From contig NC_089175.1 of assembly GCF_947507565.1 (NCBI RefSeq), positions 744,001-808,000 on the forward strand: 64,000 nt of DNA, given 5' to 3'. The translations under genes and the position numbers were made by a program. Shown in pieces: positions 32,299 through 46,154 of this stretch (position 1 is the stretch's first letter; every line of letters starts with the position of its first letter). The notes under the pieces were generated by a model. The model did not search any database and had not been told where the DNA came from. It saw nothing but the letters and a program-made list of their open reading frames with translations. This DNA is from Oscarella lobularis (taxonomy: Eukaryota > Porifera > Homoscleromorpha > Homosclerophorida > Oscarellidae).

Positions 32299-35200
32299 CT
32301 AAATGATGATAAATAAAAGCGAGAAAAAAACAACGTTGTACACGTCTTACCTCGTGGTTCAGACGTACTCGGAATAAGGAACTGGCAAGGATCGCTGCTC
32401 GGACCGACGGTCGTTTGTCCGCAATCGGCGCGACTTTCAGCTTCCATAGTTACCGTGTACCACTGGTCGAAGTCAATCGTAGACTCATCGACCTCCAAGG
32501 TATCTGATCCACCGACCGATTGTCCGACGTACTTGGTATCACTAAAGACTTGCCCAATGCCCGTTTCGTTTCCTTTGAACAAATTGACACGGTATCCTTG
32601 TCGTTCACCACGCCAGTCCGGCATAGAAACGTCCGTGTAATTTAATCGAATCGCCTTCACTTTGTCTTGATTTCCCTGAAGAGCTTCGCAAGTGTGAATC
32701 ACAGCCGAAGACAGGGGAGCTGGAACAAACGACATTAAATAGCATACTCAATTGTCATTTGAGCACATGCACACCTGCTGCGCAAGTTGAAACGTTTCGA
32801 GTTCCAAATGCACCCGCTCCTCGACCAGAGTGCGCTCGAATACGCACGGTATAGCGATGATAAGGCTCGAGACCGAAGAATTCCGCTTCACCAGTCACGT
32901 TCGTCGTTTTGTATACGTGACCTTGATCAGACGATATGTTTGCTTCCACTCGAAATAGAATTCCATTAGGCTCGACTGTCCACGAGAGTTTCACCCACGT
33001 CGAATTCTTGCCGACCACGGCAATGTTTGGTTTATCAGGTACTTAAAAGAATTCGATATTTGAATAAATGAAATAATTACTTATTGCGAGACAAACCTCC
33101 TTCTCCAGTTCTGTTTTTTCCAGAAGCGAAAGGGCCTTCCGCATCGACGCTACACGTTTCTGCCGCGATTTCTACGTGATATACGGTGTACGGCGTTAGT
33201 TCAGTAAGCAGCGCTTCGTGATCTCCAGCGTCAAAGTCTGTTTTAGACAGTTTGCTATCGGGACTGTTGAGCGGCCAGTACCGCGCGACGAAGCCGCACA
33301 AGACGCCGTTCAAGTCAGATTCCAAAGGCGAAATCCAACTCAGAAGAAGCGTCGAACTTTCGTTTGTTTGGCTAACAGTGAAATTTCGCGGCGCGGACGA
33401 CGGAGCTAATAATCATTATATTACAATCACAAAATGAGAAGAAACGTCGAAAACTACGCTTACCAGATGGAGGCGTCTGAAAATATTGAGGATCGGAGAC
33501 GTCTCCGAGCGATCCGTCCACGTAACCGGCAACCAGCGTGGCCGAGAAAAGCGTATACGGCATCAATCCTTCAACACCTTCACTCGTCTCATTGGCATTG
33601 ATAACTCGTCTAATGAACGGAATAGATCCGTCTATTCGAACAGTGAGTGTATAGTTCAGCAGATTCGGGTGTAACGGTCGTTCCCAATTCAAAGTCACCG
33701 ACGTCGACGTGAGATCCCAATGAGTGACGTTGCGCGGTGTCCTATCATCAGGATCTACAAATTTCGTGAACATTAGGATCGGCTTGCTGCCGGCTCCCTC
33801 TCCTGATATCGTCTTTGCTCGAATAATGACGGAATACTGTGCCGGATGTTCGAGTCCTTCTACTTCTTGAAATCGTGCCGTTGGATTGTTCTGGTGAATG
33901 ATTGTGAATATTTTTGGCGTTCCTGTTGCGTTGGCCCACTGCGTGGTGATCTCGTACTCGGTGATAATGCCGTTGGGTTTCTTCGGCGGAGACCACGAGA
34001 CGAGTAGACTCGCTCGTCTCGTCGCATCGACCTGAACGGCATCAGGTGGACCCGGCTCTAAAAACCCAATCAAATCATAAATAATAAACCTCGTTATTAG
34101 TTCCTACTTCCTTGATTGGTGCGGATGACAAGTAAGTCTGACGTAGGACCTCGGTGATCGTAGAGAATGTTGAAGGCTCGCATGGACAACTGATATTCCG
34201 TGTATCCCGTCAAATCGGCGACTCTCCATCGAAAGAATCGACAATCCGGCACGCCGAGTTCGTCCGGACGCAGATCCACGTCTTTTGTCCATCCCGTTGC
34301 CGTTTCAGTAATACGATACGAATAAGCGATCCGACCGTTGGGTGATCTAGGCGGTTCCCATTCGAGAAGGACGGACGATGCGCCGACGTTGGGAATTCGA
34401 AACGATCCAAGCGGACCAGGAGCTGCGTGACAGAAAAAAAATAATAATCGTACATTCATCTTCTATACACGTACTTCCTTCGAGTGTATAGGCAAATGTG
34501 ACGGAACTTGCATTACCACCTTCGGCCTTCACTTCAATCCGATAGTAAGTGTACGGAGACAAACGATCGAGTACGTAAGACTCATCTCTCGTCGTCGCGT
34601 TTAGCTTCTTTCCTTCCTGATCATCTGCGCTGTAGACTATTACGTAGGGCGAGATTTTGCCAGCGGACGGAGCTAGCCACGACACTGAGATGCTTTCCGG
34701 TGTACCTGACCTTGCTGTCAGTCCTCGTGGAGCTCCAGGAACTGAAAAAAAAACATTCAAATAATGCAAAGCAATACGAATTATTTACTAACTTTGCTTC
34801 AGAGTCACGACGTGAGCGAGAGCGGTCTGCTCGCCTAGTCCCTGCGACGTTCGTGCTCGCATGTAGATCGAATAGTTCGTTCCTTCCGTAAGGTTTGTTA
34901 TGATGATGTTACTTTCGTCTTTTTGAGCCGTCAAGTTGGCAACCGAGACCAACGACGCCAAATCACGTCGACGACGATTTGACGATGTAAAGACAAAAAT
35001 GCGATAGTCCAAAATATCCCCGCGAGGTTCCGACGGTGCCGTCCAGCTCAGAGAGATCGCCGTTGAGCTCACAGGATCAGCCCGTCCCAATGAAGGAGGA
35101 CCAGGAACTACACGAAGAAATACCGATCGTATCTTTAGAATTTAAAATATTCTTTACCGTCTTCGCTGGTTCGCACTATGAGATCGTCGCTGACCGGTCC

Positions 35201-38200
35201 GAGGCCCTTGTTTGTTCTACCGCTCACTTTGACGATATAAAACGTGTACGGTAAAAGACCGCTAAGCGTAGCCGACGTCTCCGTTCCGCGCACCGTTACT
35301 GTTTTCTCAGCTTCGCCGCCCTTCTGAGCGACGTACGTGACGACGTAGTCGCGAAGAATACCGTTGCGACTACCACTAGGTATCGCTTCCCAAGAAATCC
35401 GTACGCTGCTTTTTGTGGCGTGAGCCAGAGAAACGTTTGCTGGTGGCTCATCGGGAACTGTGAACAAATGGCAAATTCAGAAATATTAGATATTTGCTTT
35501 TTTTACCGTCTTCCGGAGTGGTGAAATCGTAGGGGTCTGACGGTGGCCCGAAGCCAATCGCCGTTGCAGCGCTAACTCGTATTCGATACTTTCGTCCAGA
35601 GAACAGATTTTTCACTGATGCGTTCGTCTGCGGTGCGACGGTGGCGATTTCGGCTTGTGCCAAAACCCACTGACCTAAACTGTCTTCGATCTCGACCGCT
35701 ACTTTGTAGTTCGTGATTTTGCCGTTCTGTTCAAACAGATTAGGTGGCTTCCATAAGAAAAGAGCTTCTTTATTAGGCAGAGTCGTGACCGCAATATCAA
35801 TAGGACTCCCGTCCGGACCTACACAAAAAATAACCGACAGTTTGTACAAGTAATTCCCTTCTAAATGAACTTACTGTCTTCTTGCGTCTTTGCCTCGTCA
35901 GCTGCACTCAAGCCAGAGTTATCTCCGTCAAACGCTTCAATTTGGACTCGATAATTAGTCACGGGCTTTAAATTTTCGACCTCTACTTCATGTTGCGATC
36001 CGTCAACGCTCACTTCCAAACAAGTGACACATTCTTCTGTTATTAAATCTTTTCGGCAGGCAATCACAAGAAATCTCGTCGGAGAGCCGCCTAGAGACCA
36101 CTTTACTCTCATCGTTCTGCTGGCTGGTGTCAAGCTTTCGAGTGTGGGAGATATTCCCGCTTTCTTTGGTAGAGGATTTTTTTTCTCCCACGGTGTGGAT
36201 GTCAATCCAGATCGGCTATTCGCCCGAATCGTTAGGTAGAAAGTGTTGCTATTCAAAAGCGTCTCCAATCCTTGAAGCCCAGACGTGAACGTTTTCAAAA
36301 CGCACACACCGTCGGTAGCGCAATAGCAAGACTCGTCACGATCAAGACATTGAGACTAGACAAAAACCAAAGATGACTTACAGACGTCCAAATTTTAGAT
36401 GCTGCATACCTGAATTTGCGACGTAATTGTACCGCGTCCTTCGCTCGTCGTCGAACTCTTTGTCTTTGAGATGGTCCACTCGATCGTTTCAATTCCGCTC
36501 TCTTTGTCCATTGCCCTCAGTTCGAGAGTGAACACCGATCCAGTTCGACCTTCCGAGCAAAGATCTAAATCTCTGATAGGACTCTGCTCGCGTTTCCACA
36601 AGATGACGTCGGTGATCGACGGCGGAGTGAAGTCTGTGTAAACCAAAGCCGAACTAAACGCATGGTGCCCAAAAATATCTTTGGCCGTCATCTCGACTTC
36701 GTAAGTTTCGCCCGATTCAAAGGGCTTCGGATGACGATAGACCCAATTCTGTTCCAGAGCCGTGAAATTCTGAGATGCGATCAGCCGCTTGTAGGTAGCG
36801 TTCTTCTGATAAAGCGACAGTCCGAAAGACATGATTCCCGAGTTATTGAACGTTTGGATGCCGGAAAACGACAGTGGCGGCGTGACGACGTCGTATCCAA
36901 ACTGAGGTCGTTCAATAGGAAATAACAGTGACGGACTTTTCTTGATGTACGTGTTGTAGAAATGGTTTTCCCAGCTAACACTGAGATCTTGTCGACGTTG
37001 ATCCGTTTGCCAGTTTTTGTATTTGGCCGATGCGAACTGAAGCTTGTGACGAGTCGATAAAGCAACCGAGGAACCTTCCACTGTGTCTACCAAGATAAGA
37101 CTTCGAACGATTGAGGTATGGGAACCGTGAGCGACCGTCAATTCAAGCAGATTCATTCCCGATAACGGATGAATGAAAATGGGATAACGAACGGGTTGAT
37201 GATCGATTCGGTGAGACTGACTAAATCGAGGCATCACGAGGAAGCTGTCTCGACGCACGAGAATATAGACTTTCCACGAATACGTTAGTGGACACGTGAA
37301 GAAGCACGTCCAACCGTTCCAATACACGCTGACGTGATCTCGAAGAGCGCTGTCGCCGGACAGTACCGTTGCGCTGACGTGAAGGCGAGCTGGCGGTCGC
37401 GATGGTAGAGCCACGTCGTTGCACTGATTTGGCCATCTTCGAGGAGGATCGAGGCAGTTAAAAGGAGTGTTGTCAATTGTTTCTATAGAAATAAAACTGT
37501 TCAATTTTTGCAATTGTCACTACGACTCGTACCGAGACATTCGGTGATATTTGCGAATGGCTTTTGTGATAGAATGCACGTGTCGCACTTCTGTCCATCG
37601 GCGCCGTCGCGGCACAAACATTGGCCCGTTGTCAGGTTACAATTTTCGCTCACCGAACCCGGTAAATAACATTCGCAAACTGAAAACACTTCAACTTAGC
37701 TGCGTGTAACGATAAGAGACACTTTACCTCTAGTTGTCCGCGCTTTGACAACGGGAGTAAGTGGACCTCCTCCCGCACCCGTGAATGCCTGCATCCACAC
37801 TGAATACTCAACAAAAGACTCCAAGTTTGACAAAGTGTAATTCTACTAAGCGAGTTAGATTACGATTAGTTGAGAATAAGTCGTACCGTAGAACTTGGAG
37901 ATGCAGTCACATTTTGGACATCACTTGGCACTGCGGGCCCGCTCTCTCTTTGATAGTAAATGACGTACTTCTCCAACAGTCCGTTGATCAGAGTACACAG
38001 CAGTTCAATCCAAGATACTAGAAGCTTCTTTCTTCCAACGGTTCCAACAACGGACAAATTCCGAGGAACGCCAGTTGGTCCTTATCGATTAGAACATAAG
38101 TATTAGTAATAACAAATCTGAGTTCGCCTTACTGTCTTGTGCTGTCAAAACGATATTTGGATTCCAATCGCTGTAGTACTTTCTTCCTCCTGGTCCGTCT

Positions 38201-41200
38201 TGAGATACAGCGAAAACAAAAATGTCGTACCACGAGTAACTAGAAAACAAGTCTTAAGAGCATCAAGGAGAGGAGGTAATTGAAGATTAGAACCTTGTCA
38301 AGTTGGTTATCACAAACTCAGTTCTGTTTTTCAAAAAATACCCTTTGTGATGATAATCGCAGCCACACGTCATTTGAATATGTGCTTCTTCGTGGCTAAA
38401 ACTGTTATAGTAGCCGTTGGAAGAACATTGGTATTGAACGTCTATTCCCATAAACAATCCGTTGACATCCCTTGGAGGCGGGTTAGACCAAGTCACTTTG
38501 AGACCAGCCAGATCATCAATGCTTGAACTCGAACTGACGTTCTGGATAGAAAGAATTACCGGACTTGCAGGACGAGCTACAGAACAAGTCAACTCCAATT
38601 TAAAATGAGATTGACATAAATTATTTATTTACAAACCCGGGTAAGTTCTTGCAGAAAGAATTGCAGAGAAAGGACCCGGACTAATGCTAGTATAGGCTCG
38701 AACTTTGACGTCATAAACTACGTACTCTTCCAAGCCAGATAGAGTCAAAGAAGTAACGCTTCCGCTGACATTGACAGAATGCTGATCGGTATCGAATTCA
38801 TCTCCTACGTAGTTAATCTCATAAGCAGTGATCTTAACTCCATTCAAATCGGCGACAGAGAGAGTTGCCCAACGAACGATAAGATAAGCCGGACTCGCGT
38901 AGTCACGGTACCGAGAAACTGACAACAGACGCGGTGCTGCTATAGGAACTACAAGAAGGTCAATCATAAAAGAACAAAGCAAATGTGAATTATCTATCTA
39001 ACCGCCATCTTCCGTCCGAACTCTCAGAGGAGGATCCGGTCCTTCCGGACTCAAACCTTCACTGGTAGCCGCATCCATTGTGATCGTGTAGTAGGTATAA
39101 GGACGAAGACCTGTAAGCGTTGCGTTGTGCGCATCGATGTCGTCGACGTCGTATCGTCTTCGCAGCGACTCCCCATCCGCACGATAATATATGTTGTAGC
39201 CAGAAACGTTGAAATTATTCAAAGGAGACCATTCTACCAGAATGGCAATAGAAGATAAGACGGTCGCCGTAATATTTTGAAAAACTAAATAGAATTCTCT
39301 GATTGCGGTCAAATAAAAAACCGGTTGTGGCAATCGTACCAAGACATTCGCTTATATCTGCGAATGGTTTTTGCGATAGAATGCACGTGTCACAATGTTG
39401 CCTTTCAGCGCCGTAGCGGCACGAACATTGGCCCGTCGTCAGGTTACAATTTTCGCTCACCGAACCCGGTAAATAACATTCGCAAACTGAAAACACTTTA
39501 ACTTAGCCGCGTGTAGCAGTAAAGAGACGCTTTACCTTCAGTTGTCCGCGCTCTGACAATGGGAGTAAGAGGACCTCCTCCCGCACCTGTGAATGCTTGC
39601 ATCCACACTGAATACTCGCCAAAAGACTCCAAGTTTGACAAAGTGTACATCTACAGAGCGAGTTAGATTACGATTAGTTGAGAATTAGTCGTACCGTAGA
39701 ACGTGGAGATGCAGTCACATTTTGGACATCACTTGGCGCTGCTGGACCGGTCTCTCTTCGATAGTAAATAACGTACTTTTCCAACACTCCGTTGATCCGA
39801 GTACACAGCATTTCGGTCCAAGTTAGTAGAAGCTCCGGTCTTCCAATGATTCCAACAACGGACAAATTTACTGGGGCGCCAGTTGGTCCTTATTCATTAA
39901 AACATAAATATCGGTTATTGTAAATCTGAGTTCGCCTTACTGTCTTCTGCTGTCAAGACAATCGTTGGATTCCAATCACTGTAGTATCGTCTTCCTCCTC
40001 GTCCATCTTGAGATACCGCGTGAACAATAACGTCGTACCATGAGTAACTAGAAAACAAGTCCTAAGAGCATCAAAGAGAGGAGGTAATTAAAGATTAGAA
40101 CCTTGTCAAGTTGGTTATCACAAACTCAGTTCCGTTTTTCAAAAAATCCATTTCGTAATGATAATCGCAGTCACACATCATTTGAATATGTGCTTCTTCG
40201 TAACTGCTGAAAAGGTTACTTCTGAAGTAGCCGTGGGAAGAACAATGAAATTCAATATTTATTCCCACAAACAATCCATTGAAATCCCTTGGAGGAGGAT
40301 TAGACCAGGTCACTTTGAGACCAGCCAGACCGTCAATGCTTGAACTCGAACTGACGTTCTGGATAGAAAGAATTACCGGACTTGCAGGACGAGCTAGAAC
40401 ATCTCAATCGAATTTCGATAGAAAAAAAGACATTTCTTACAAACCTCCGTAAGTTCTTGCAGAAAGAATTGCAGAGAAAGGACCCGGACCAACGCTAGTA
40501 TAGGCTCGAATTTTGACGTCATAAACTACGTACTCCTCCAGGCCAGATAGAGTCAAAGAAGTAACGATTCCGCTGGCATGGACAGAATGAGGATCGGTAT
40601 CGAATTCATCTCCTACGTAGTTAATCTCATAAGCAGTGATCACTCCATTCCGATCCGCGACAGAGAGAGTTTCCCAACGAACGATAAGATAAGCTGGACT
40701 CGCGTAGTTACGGTACCGAGAAACTGACAACAGACGCGGTGCTTTAGGAACTACGAGAAGGTCAATCATAAAAGAACAAAGCAAATATGAATTATCTATC
40801 TGACCGTCCTCTTCCGTCCGAACTCTCAGAGGAGGATCCGGTCCTTCCGGACTCAAACCTTCTTCGGTAGCCGCATCCATTGTGATCGTGTAGTAGGTAT
40901 AAGGACGAAGACCTGTCAGCGTTGCGTTGTGCGCATCGATGTCGTCAACGTCGTATTGTCTTCGCAGCGACTCTCCATCTGCACGATAATATATGTTGTA
41001 ACCGTTCAAAATACCCAAAATGCCGGAGTCGCCAGAAATGGACCACGTCACCAGAACGGCAGTAGAAGATAAGACGGTGGCCGTAATATTTTGAGGCGAA
41101 AAGTCGGGTGCTAAAATAGAATCTTCTGATTACGGTCAAATACATAGAAAGAGAGAATAACGCTTACGAGCATCATCCGTTCGGAATTTCACCGTTTCGT

Positions 41201-43812
41201 TGCTTGGAGGCCCTTCTCCCTCCGTATTGATTACAAACACTCGTACGTCGTATTCGCGATGCGGGAGCAGATTCGTGAAATTCAACCGCGTTCCATTGTC
41301 GCCGACGTGATTGATAAAAGTCCTATTATTCGCCTCGTCTTTAAGTTCGACTTTATAGTCGGTCAGAATCCCATTGATCCCGTCGGGATCCGGCTCGTCC
41401 CATTCGATCACGGCGAACGTCAGACCAACGAGAAGCACTCTGACGATTCGAGCAGGCGTTGAAGGACCTGACAAAAAAAAATGATTCGTCTATGCACGGA
41501 AAACGAACATTGGTCTACACGTACGTGACGGTTTCGTTCTGACGATCACTGTCTTGGAGAAACTACTCCATTCGACGTTTTCTAATCTCGTTACTTTGAT
41601 TGCTACAGAGAACGCGTAACGTCTGAATGGCTTTAGATTTTCTATTGTTGTCTCAAGCGTGCTTCCGTTGGCAAGAAAGATGCTTCCATTTGAAAATATG
41701 CCGTCTATTGAACTATAGACAACATTATATCCGTCGAGAAAGTCGTCACGTGGTCGTTTCAAAGGAAGATCCCAGGTCACATAGACGGAAAACGGGCTTA
41801 CGACAACAGCAGTTACGTTGATTGGAGGAAAACGAACTAGATAATTAAGGAGTCATTCTTACTCATTACAAAAACGCCGTTCTTACTCCCGTCTGTTCGC
41901 TTTCGAACGACTTCCGTAAAAGGCCCACCACCGGCGCCTGTAAATGCTTGCATCCACACTGAGTACTCGGTGAAGGACTCCAAGTTCAAGAGAGTGTACT
42001 TCTGTAAAAGTAACAAGGTTGTAACAAAAATATAGCATTCCAGATTATTCATACATTTGACGAAGGAGAAATCGAGATTGAGACGCTCGAAGACATGTTT
42101 TCCCGTTGATAATAAATCACGTACTTCTGCAAAAGGCCATTAACCTGGGTACACGGCAATTCATCCCACGTAATGAACAGCCCCTCTCTTCCATATGATG
42201 CAGCAACAAATAGGTTTTGAGGAGCGCTACTGGGCCCTATCAAAAAAACAAAATATGTAATATAAACTTGACTGTTACCACTACTCACGGTCTTCGGCGG
42301 TTAAAACAATATGATAATTGTCATAATAGTCACTCTTCATCAGTGATCCGCCTGGCTCAGTTGTTGTTACTACAAGCACTATAACGTCATACCACGAGTA
42401 GCTAAACAACGAGTAACAAATAGGATCAAAGTAAAGAGACGCGTTATAACCTTGTCAAGTCATTGAACACAAACCCTCTTCTATTTTCCACGAATTCCAT
42501 ACCGACGGCATAGTTACAAGTGCACCTAATTAGAGTGTGAGTAGTCCAATCCTGAGAAGAAGAACAATAGTAGTTGACTTCAAATCCAACAAGCAGGCCA
42601 TTGACGTCCCTTGGAGAAAGAACCCAAGTCAATTTGAGACTAGCCAGACCATCATCTATGCTGGAATTTAAAGTAAGGTTTTGAATGGATACCAATGGAG
42701 ATTCAGGCGGTGCTAAGAAAGTTCTCTAATGATCGCTTGTTTCTCAGGCCATTTACTGTACTAACCTGCATACGTTCTAACAGACTGAACCAAAGAGAAA
42801 GAGCTGGGACCGACGTGGGTGAAAGCCCGGATTCTGACGTCATAAATTACGTACTCTTCCAGTTCAGTCAGGTTTAATGACAGAACGTCTCCGCTCACGT
42901 TAGCTGTATGAAGATCCGTATCAAACTCTGCTCCAACGTAGTAAATTTCATAAAGAATGATAATTCCGTTACGATCTTCCGCAGGAGGAGGATCCCACTC
43001 AACATGAAGTTTGCTCAGACCGCAGTTTAGTTCCACGTTAAAACAAGGATCAATAGGGGTGACTGTTAAATTAGTTGGCGGTTGACTAGGCACTGTGAAA
43101 AAACAATACGCATAAAATGTAAAAGAAAGAAACACTCTAACCGTCTTCGTCAGTGGTCACGCTTATTGGCGAACTTTCTGGACCAATAGCCACGGTAAAA
43201 GCACTGATGCTGACGCTGTAACGAGTAAACGCATTTAATCCGGTAAGAGTAAGTGAGAGCATTTCACCGGGAACCAGCTGTGAACGATTAGTCATGCCTG
43301 TAGCATACACAACCGTGTAGTACACAATGATGCCATTGCGATGGCTATTGGGAGGCGGGTCCCATGATACGTACAAACTAGTCGAATTCAAGACAAGAAC
43401 AGAGACATTCTGAGGAGGAGAAGTCGGAGCTAGAGAGAAAAACGCGTTGAGACCCTATTTAGATTAGAACCGGCCGTCACCACCTCGTTCCGCAGGCATT
43501 GTCCAAGGCGGCGAACTTTCACCGAACAACGTTGTTTCAATTGTCGTCGGCACACTTTCAGTCGTCGTTGAGACATTGGAACTCCGCGAAGCCGTCGACC
43601 AGAGCAACAAGACCAAAACGACGCGCAGATCCCTGCGTCCTGCAAAAACGATGTTCTGCGCGTGTCCGGTTTCTAGTCACGTGTAGCTACGTATGCATGA
43701 CGCATTTTCTACTTCTCGAGCTTCGTTTCCGCGCTGTCCTCGCCACCAGTATGCGGAAATAGGACCTTCGCGTGTTCTCACCTTCGATGATGAATCCGAT
43801 CTTCTTGGCCAT
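32033..43812 (-). CDS. Receptor D: giant FN3/laminin-EGF receptor without kinase
   Basis: Start ATG 43810-43812 (MAKKIGFIIE), signal peptide and short Thr-rich exon (43485-43644). FN3 near 43140-43430, 42766-43098, 42293-42715 (split), 41870-42235 (split), then two FN3 types not found in A-C (41520-41835 PPINVTAVVVSPFSVYV; 41168-41470 PSTPARIVRVLLVG). Two a-b-c-d-LE blocks follow (to 39340 and to 37533), the 360-residue module 36410-37482, Cys linker/FN3 35875-36355, then the nine-FN3 stem: 35505-35822, 35155-35460, 34795-35105, 34475-34745, 34110-34425, two in 33465-34055, 33100-33405, 32775-33040. Membrane-proximal domain 32350-32720, TM/tail 32033-32298. The tail is like B: no kinase, one YxxM, NPSF, TIYL end. 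Its first two FN3 (present in A, B, E) are missing. No disrupting stop was seen. Confidence 0.82.
36410..37482 (-). other. 360-residue module of unknown function (receptor D)
   Basis: Same exon as in B and E, one codon shorter (VMPRFSQ for VMPPRFSQ). All cysteines and the MDKESGIETIEW motif are kept. The low divergence from B and E contrasts with the variable c-type FN3 loops of the same proteins. Confidence 0.8.
37533..37679 (-). other. Laminin-type EGF exon 2, receptor D
   Basis: 147 bp LE exon of the CRDGADGQKCDTC subtype that always precedes the large module. Confidence 0.85.
37533..39290 (-). repeat. Receptor D block II (a-b-c-d + LE)
   Basis: The a domain has the NNFNVSGYN variant. 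Its first residues (PEFPP) are removed by a short in-frame deletion next to the acceptor (exon begins ..FQNITATV). The b domain has a small in-frame insertion (NGVKITAYEI). Confidence 0.75.
39340..39486 (-). other. Laminin-type EGF exon 1, receptor D
   Basis: 147 bp LE exon with the variant CSCRYGAERQHCDTC; eight cysteines kept. Confidence 0.85.
39340..41110 (-). repeat. Receptor D block I (a-b-c-d + LE)
   Basis: The a domain is the variant with TWSISGDSGILGILNGYN, shared with E (53000-53210) rather than with the other D block. This indicates block exchange between D and E. Confidence 0.75.
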
Positions 43813-44496
43813 GACTTGATTCGCACGACGTACAGTAGAACGCGTCACGGTAGCCAGACGTTTAGTCAAGCTCCCTTAATTTCACTTTAGTTGTTTCACT
43901 TCAGTTGCTCGTTCCTAATTGCAGTCGAGACCATGCAGCGCGGCGGCTCATGCACCAGAGATGAAACGCGACGGCTGTATAGGCGCGGGTACTAAGTGCT
44001 TTCTGCAAATATGCGCAGTATATAGCCAAGAGCAGGATCGAAACCCTACCTAAGTGACCGCGCGGTTGATTGGGGGGCGGTAACGTCGCCTCTCTAATTG
44101 AATATATGTGGCTAAAATAAAATAACTAATAGGCCAAACAACGCTGCTATAAAATCACAGCGTTCGAGCCAAAGCTCTTTCCCGCGAGGAGAATTAACCG
44201 TGCCACATTCACGACGCTCGTTTACCGTAATTAAGTAAGTTCGCTACAGCGGCGTTTACGACACACCAGGCTATTCTTAGGAGCGCAGACACGAGACGGG
44301 TAGCATGCAGGTCTTGCAGTTGCCACTAACTGTAACATTCACTATCTAAAATTACAACCATTTAGGACAAAAAATGAACTCCAACGATCCGTAGTGTAGC
44401 AGTTTACTGCCAAAGCTAATGGCTACCAGTGGTAGTGCATGCCTATGCCTAATGCATGATTTGTTGTATGCGCGTGCACTGAAAGGGTTGCTGTGC
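43813..44496. other. Intergenic between receptors D and E
   Basis: Receptor D upstream region (to about 44205, matching 31378-31764), then the receptor E 3' flank. The 300 bp element found behind A, C and F is absent here. No gene seen. Confidence 0.6.
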
Positions 44497-46154
44497 CTAC
44501 AGGTAAGTTGTCGGCTCGGACGAGACGCCGCCGGTGTAGTACGACGGATTTTCGAATGCTTTTTCCCCACTAGGATCCTTCTTACCTGCAACAGGTTCCG
44601 ATGTTGGAATGCCAGTGTCCGATGGTTTTTCGTAGGACAGTTGATCACCGCTTTTCATCTCACCTTTATCGCCAGTTTCTCCCGCTGCTTTTGACGAATC
44701 CAAATCCTGTGTGCTGACATTCGCGTAAGCCGGACCCTGCGACGACAATTTCTTTTTCTTCGTCACCTCTTCGGGATCTTTCTGCGGAACCTCCACGTAC
44801 GTATTACGCTTCTGACCGCTCGATGCAGAAGGAACATCGCCACCACTCATATCTAAGTAAGAGTCTTTCGATTGAGGCAATAGAGCTTCTTCTTCAAACA
44901 TGGGATCCAATTTGGTGCCAGAAGGAGTGACAGGGCTCATTGGCAGGTAATCCTCTTGAACGGGCGGCGGCTTCGATTGGGTCGGCGTCATATTTAAATA
45001 ACTCGAAGACGTCTTGCTCGGCTCGGCGGCGACTTTCTTCCTAGACACGTACCTTTGATCCAACGCGAGGTCGTAAACCCCTTCGCTCCCATCGTCGCAC
45101 AAATCTCTCATATCTTGCAAAGCGTTGGCCACGTCGCCTGACTGAATTCTTTCGGACGGATTCCTCTCCCAACAGCGAAGCATCAGCTGGAACACGGACC
45201 GGGGACACAGTGGCGGACACTCCAAAGTCAAGCTACCCTGAAGAATGCCGCCGATTACTTGCTCGTTGTCTCGACCGAAATACGGCTGATAGCCAAACGA
45301 GAAGATTTCCCATAAAAGAACGCCTAGTGACCAGACGTCCGATTCGACCGTGTATTTCCCGTCGGTGATCGCTTCCGGTGCCATCCATCGAATCGGCAAC
45401 GTGCCGCCTCTGCGACGATAATACTCTTCTTGATACACGTCTCTTGCCATACCAAAGTCGGAGATTTTTACCGACAATTGTTTGTCGTTTTCGCCGACGA
45501 GACAGTTTCGCGCCGCGATGTCGCGATGAACGAACTTGCGCGATGCGAGATAGGCGACGCCGGATGCCGCCCTAGCGGCGACGTCGACCAGTTGCGCGAT
45601 CGAGAGAAGAGGACGCGGATGCATTTCGTTGGGACGAGCTTTTCGAATGTAGTCCTTCAAATCGCCGTGTTTCATCAGTTCCGTGATGAGATAGAGTGGT
45701 TCGTCGCGCGTGCAGATTCCCAGAAGACGGACGATGTTCGGATGATCGAAGTCCATCATGATTTCCATTTCCTTTCGGAAATCTTCGGCCGTTTCCTGCG
45801 ACGATCCTCGCTTCATCGTCTTTACGGCGACTCGCGTTTTTTCTTCGCCTTTGACGATTCCCGTGGCCCAGGCGGAGTAGACTTTTCCGAATTGACCTTC
45901 GCCGAGTTCGTCTTCGATTTTGAGACGGTCCTTGCTGAATTGGAATTCGTCGTACGTTGGCCACGTCAAGAGCCAGTGAGCTCCTCCGTGGGCGTCGTAC
46001 AAGCTTCGGCGTTTCTGTAAGTCCTCCATCTCCATGATTTCTAATTTTGCCTGACGACGTCTCTTTCGCACGCAAATTACAACGATCACGAGTACGATTA
46101 GTACCAGTACAGCTATGGAAACAGCTATAGCAATGATCATTGTCATGTCAGTCC
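44497..46154 (-). other. Receptor E transmembrane/kinase exon with docking tail
   Basis: A single exon of about 1.66 kb. Glycine loop GEGQFGKVY near 45880-45906, VAVKTMK lysine, HRDIAARN near 45506-45533, DFGMARDVYQEEYYRRRGG near 45410-45459, IRWMAPEA, CWERNPSERI. The tail carries YDLALDQRY, three YxxM motifs (YLNM, YLPM, YLDM: p85/PI3K SH2 type), YANV (Grb2 type Y-x-N), one NPxY (FENPSY, PTB type; the first site is degraded to YEKPSD) and C-terminal TTYL, which fits a class I PDZ ligand. Motif functions are from known SH2/PTB/PDZ preferences, not shown here. Confidence 0.88.

Noticed and set aside
44580-44595. CAG|GTAAG donor-like sequence inside the kinase tails (PV(A/S)GKKDPSG)
   Set aside because: Frame and motifs continue through it in E and F and no suitable acceptor is seen nearby; B and D lack the piece but show no clean splice-type join.
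45430-46020. Plus-strand ORFs of about 196 codons opposite each kinase exon (also at 1734-2279, 28565-29158, 59984-60574)
   Set aside because: They mirror the kinase coding sequence exactly and have no domain of their own; antisense openness follows from codon usage.
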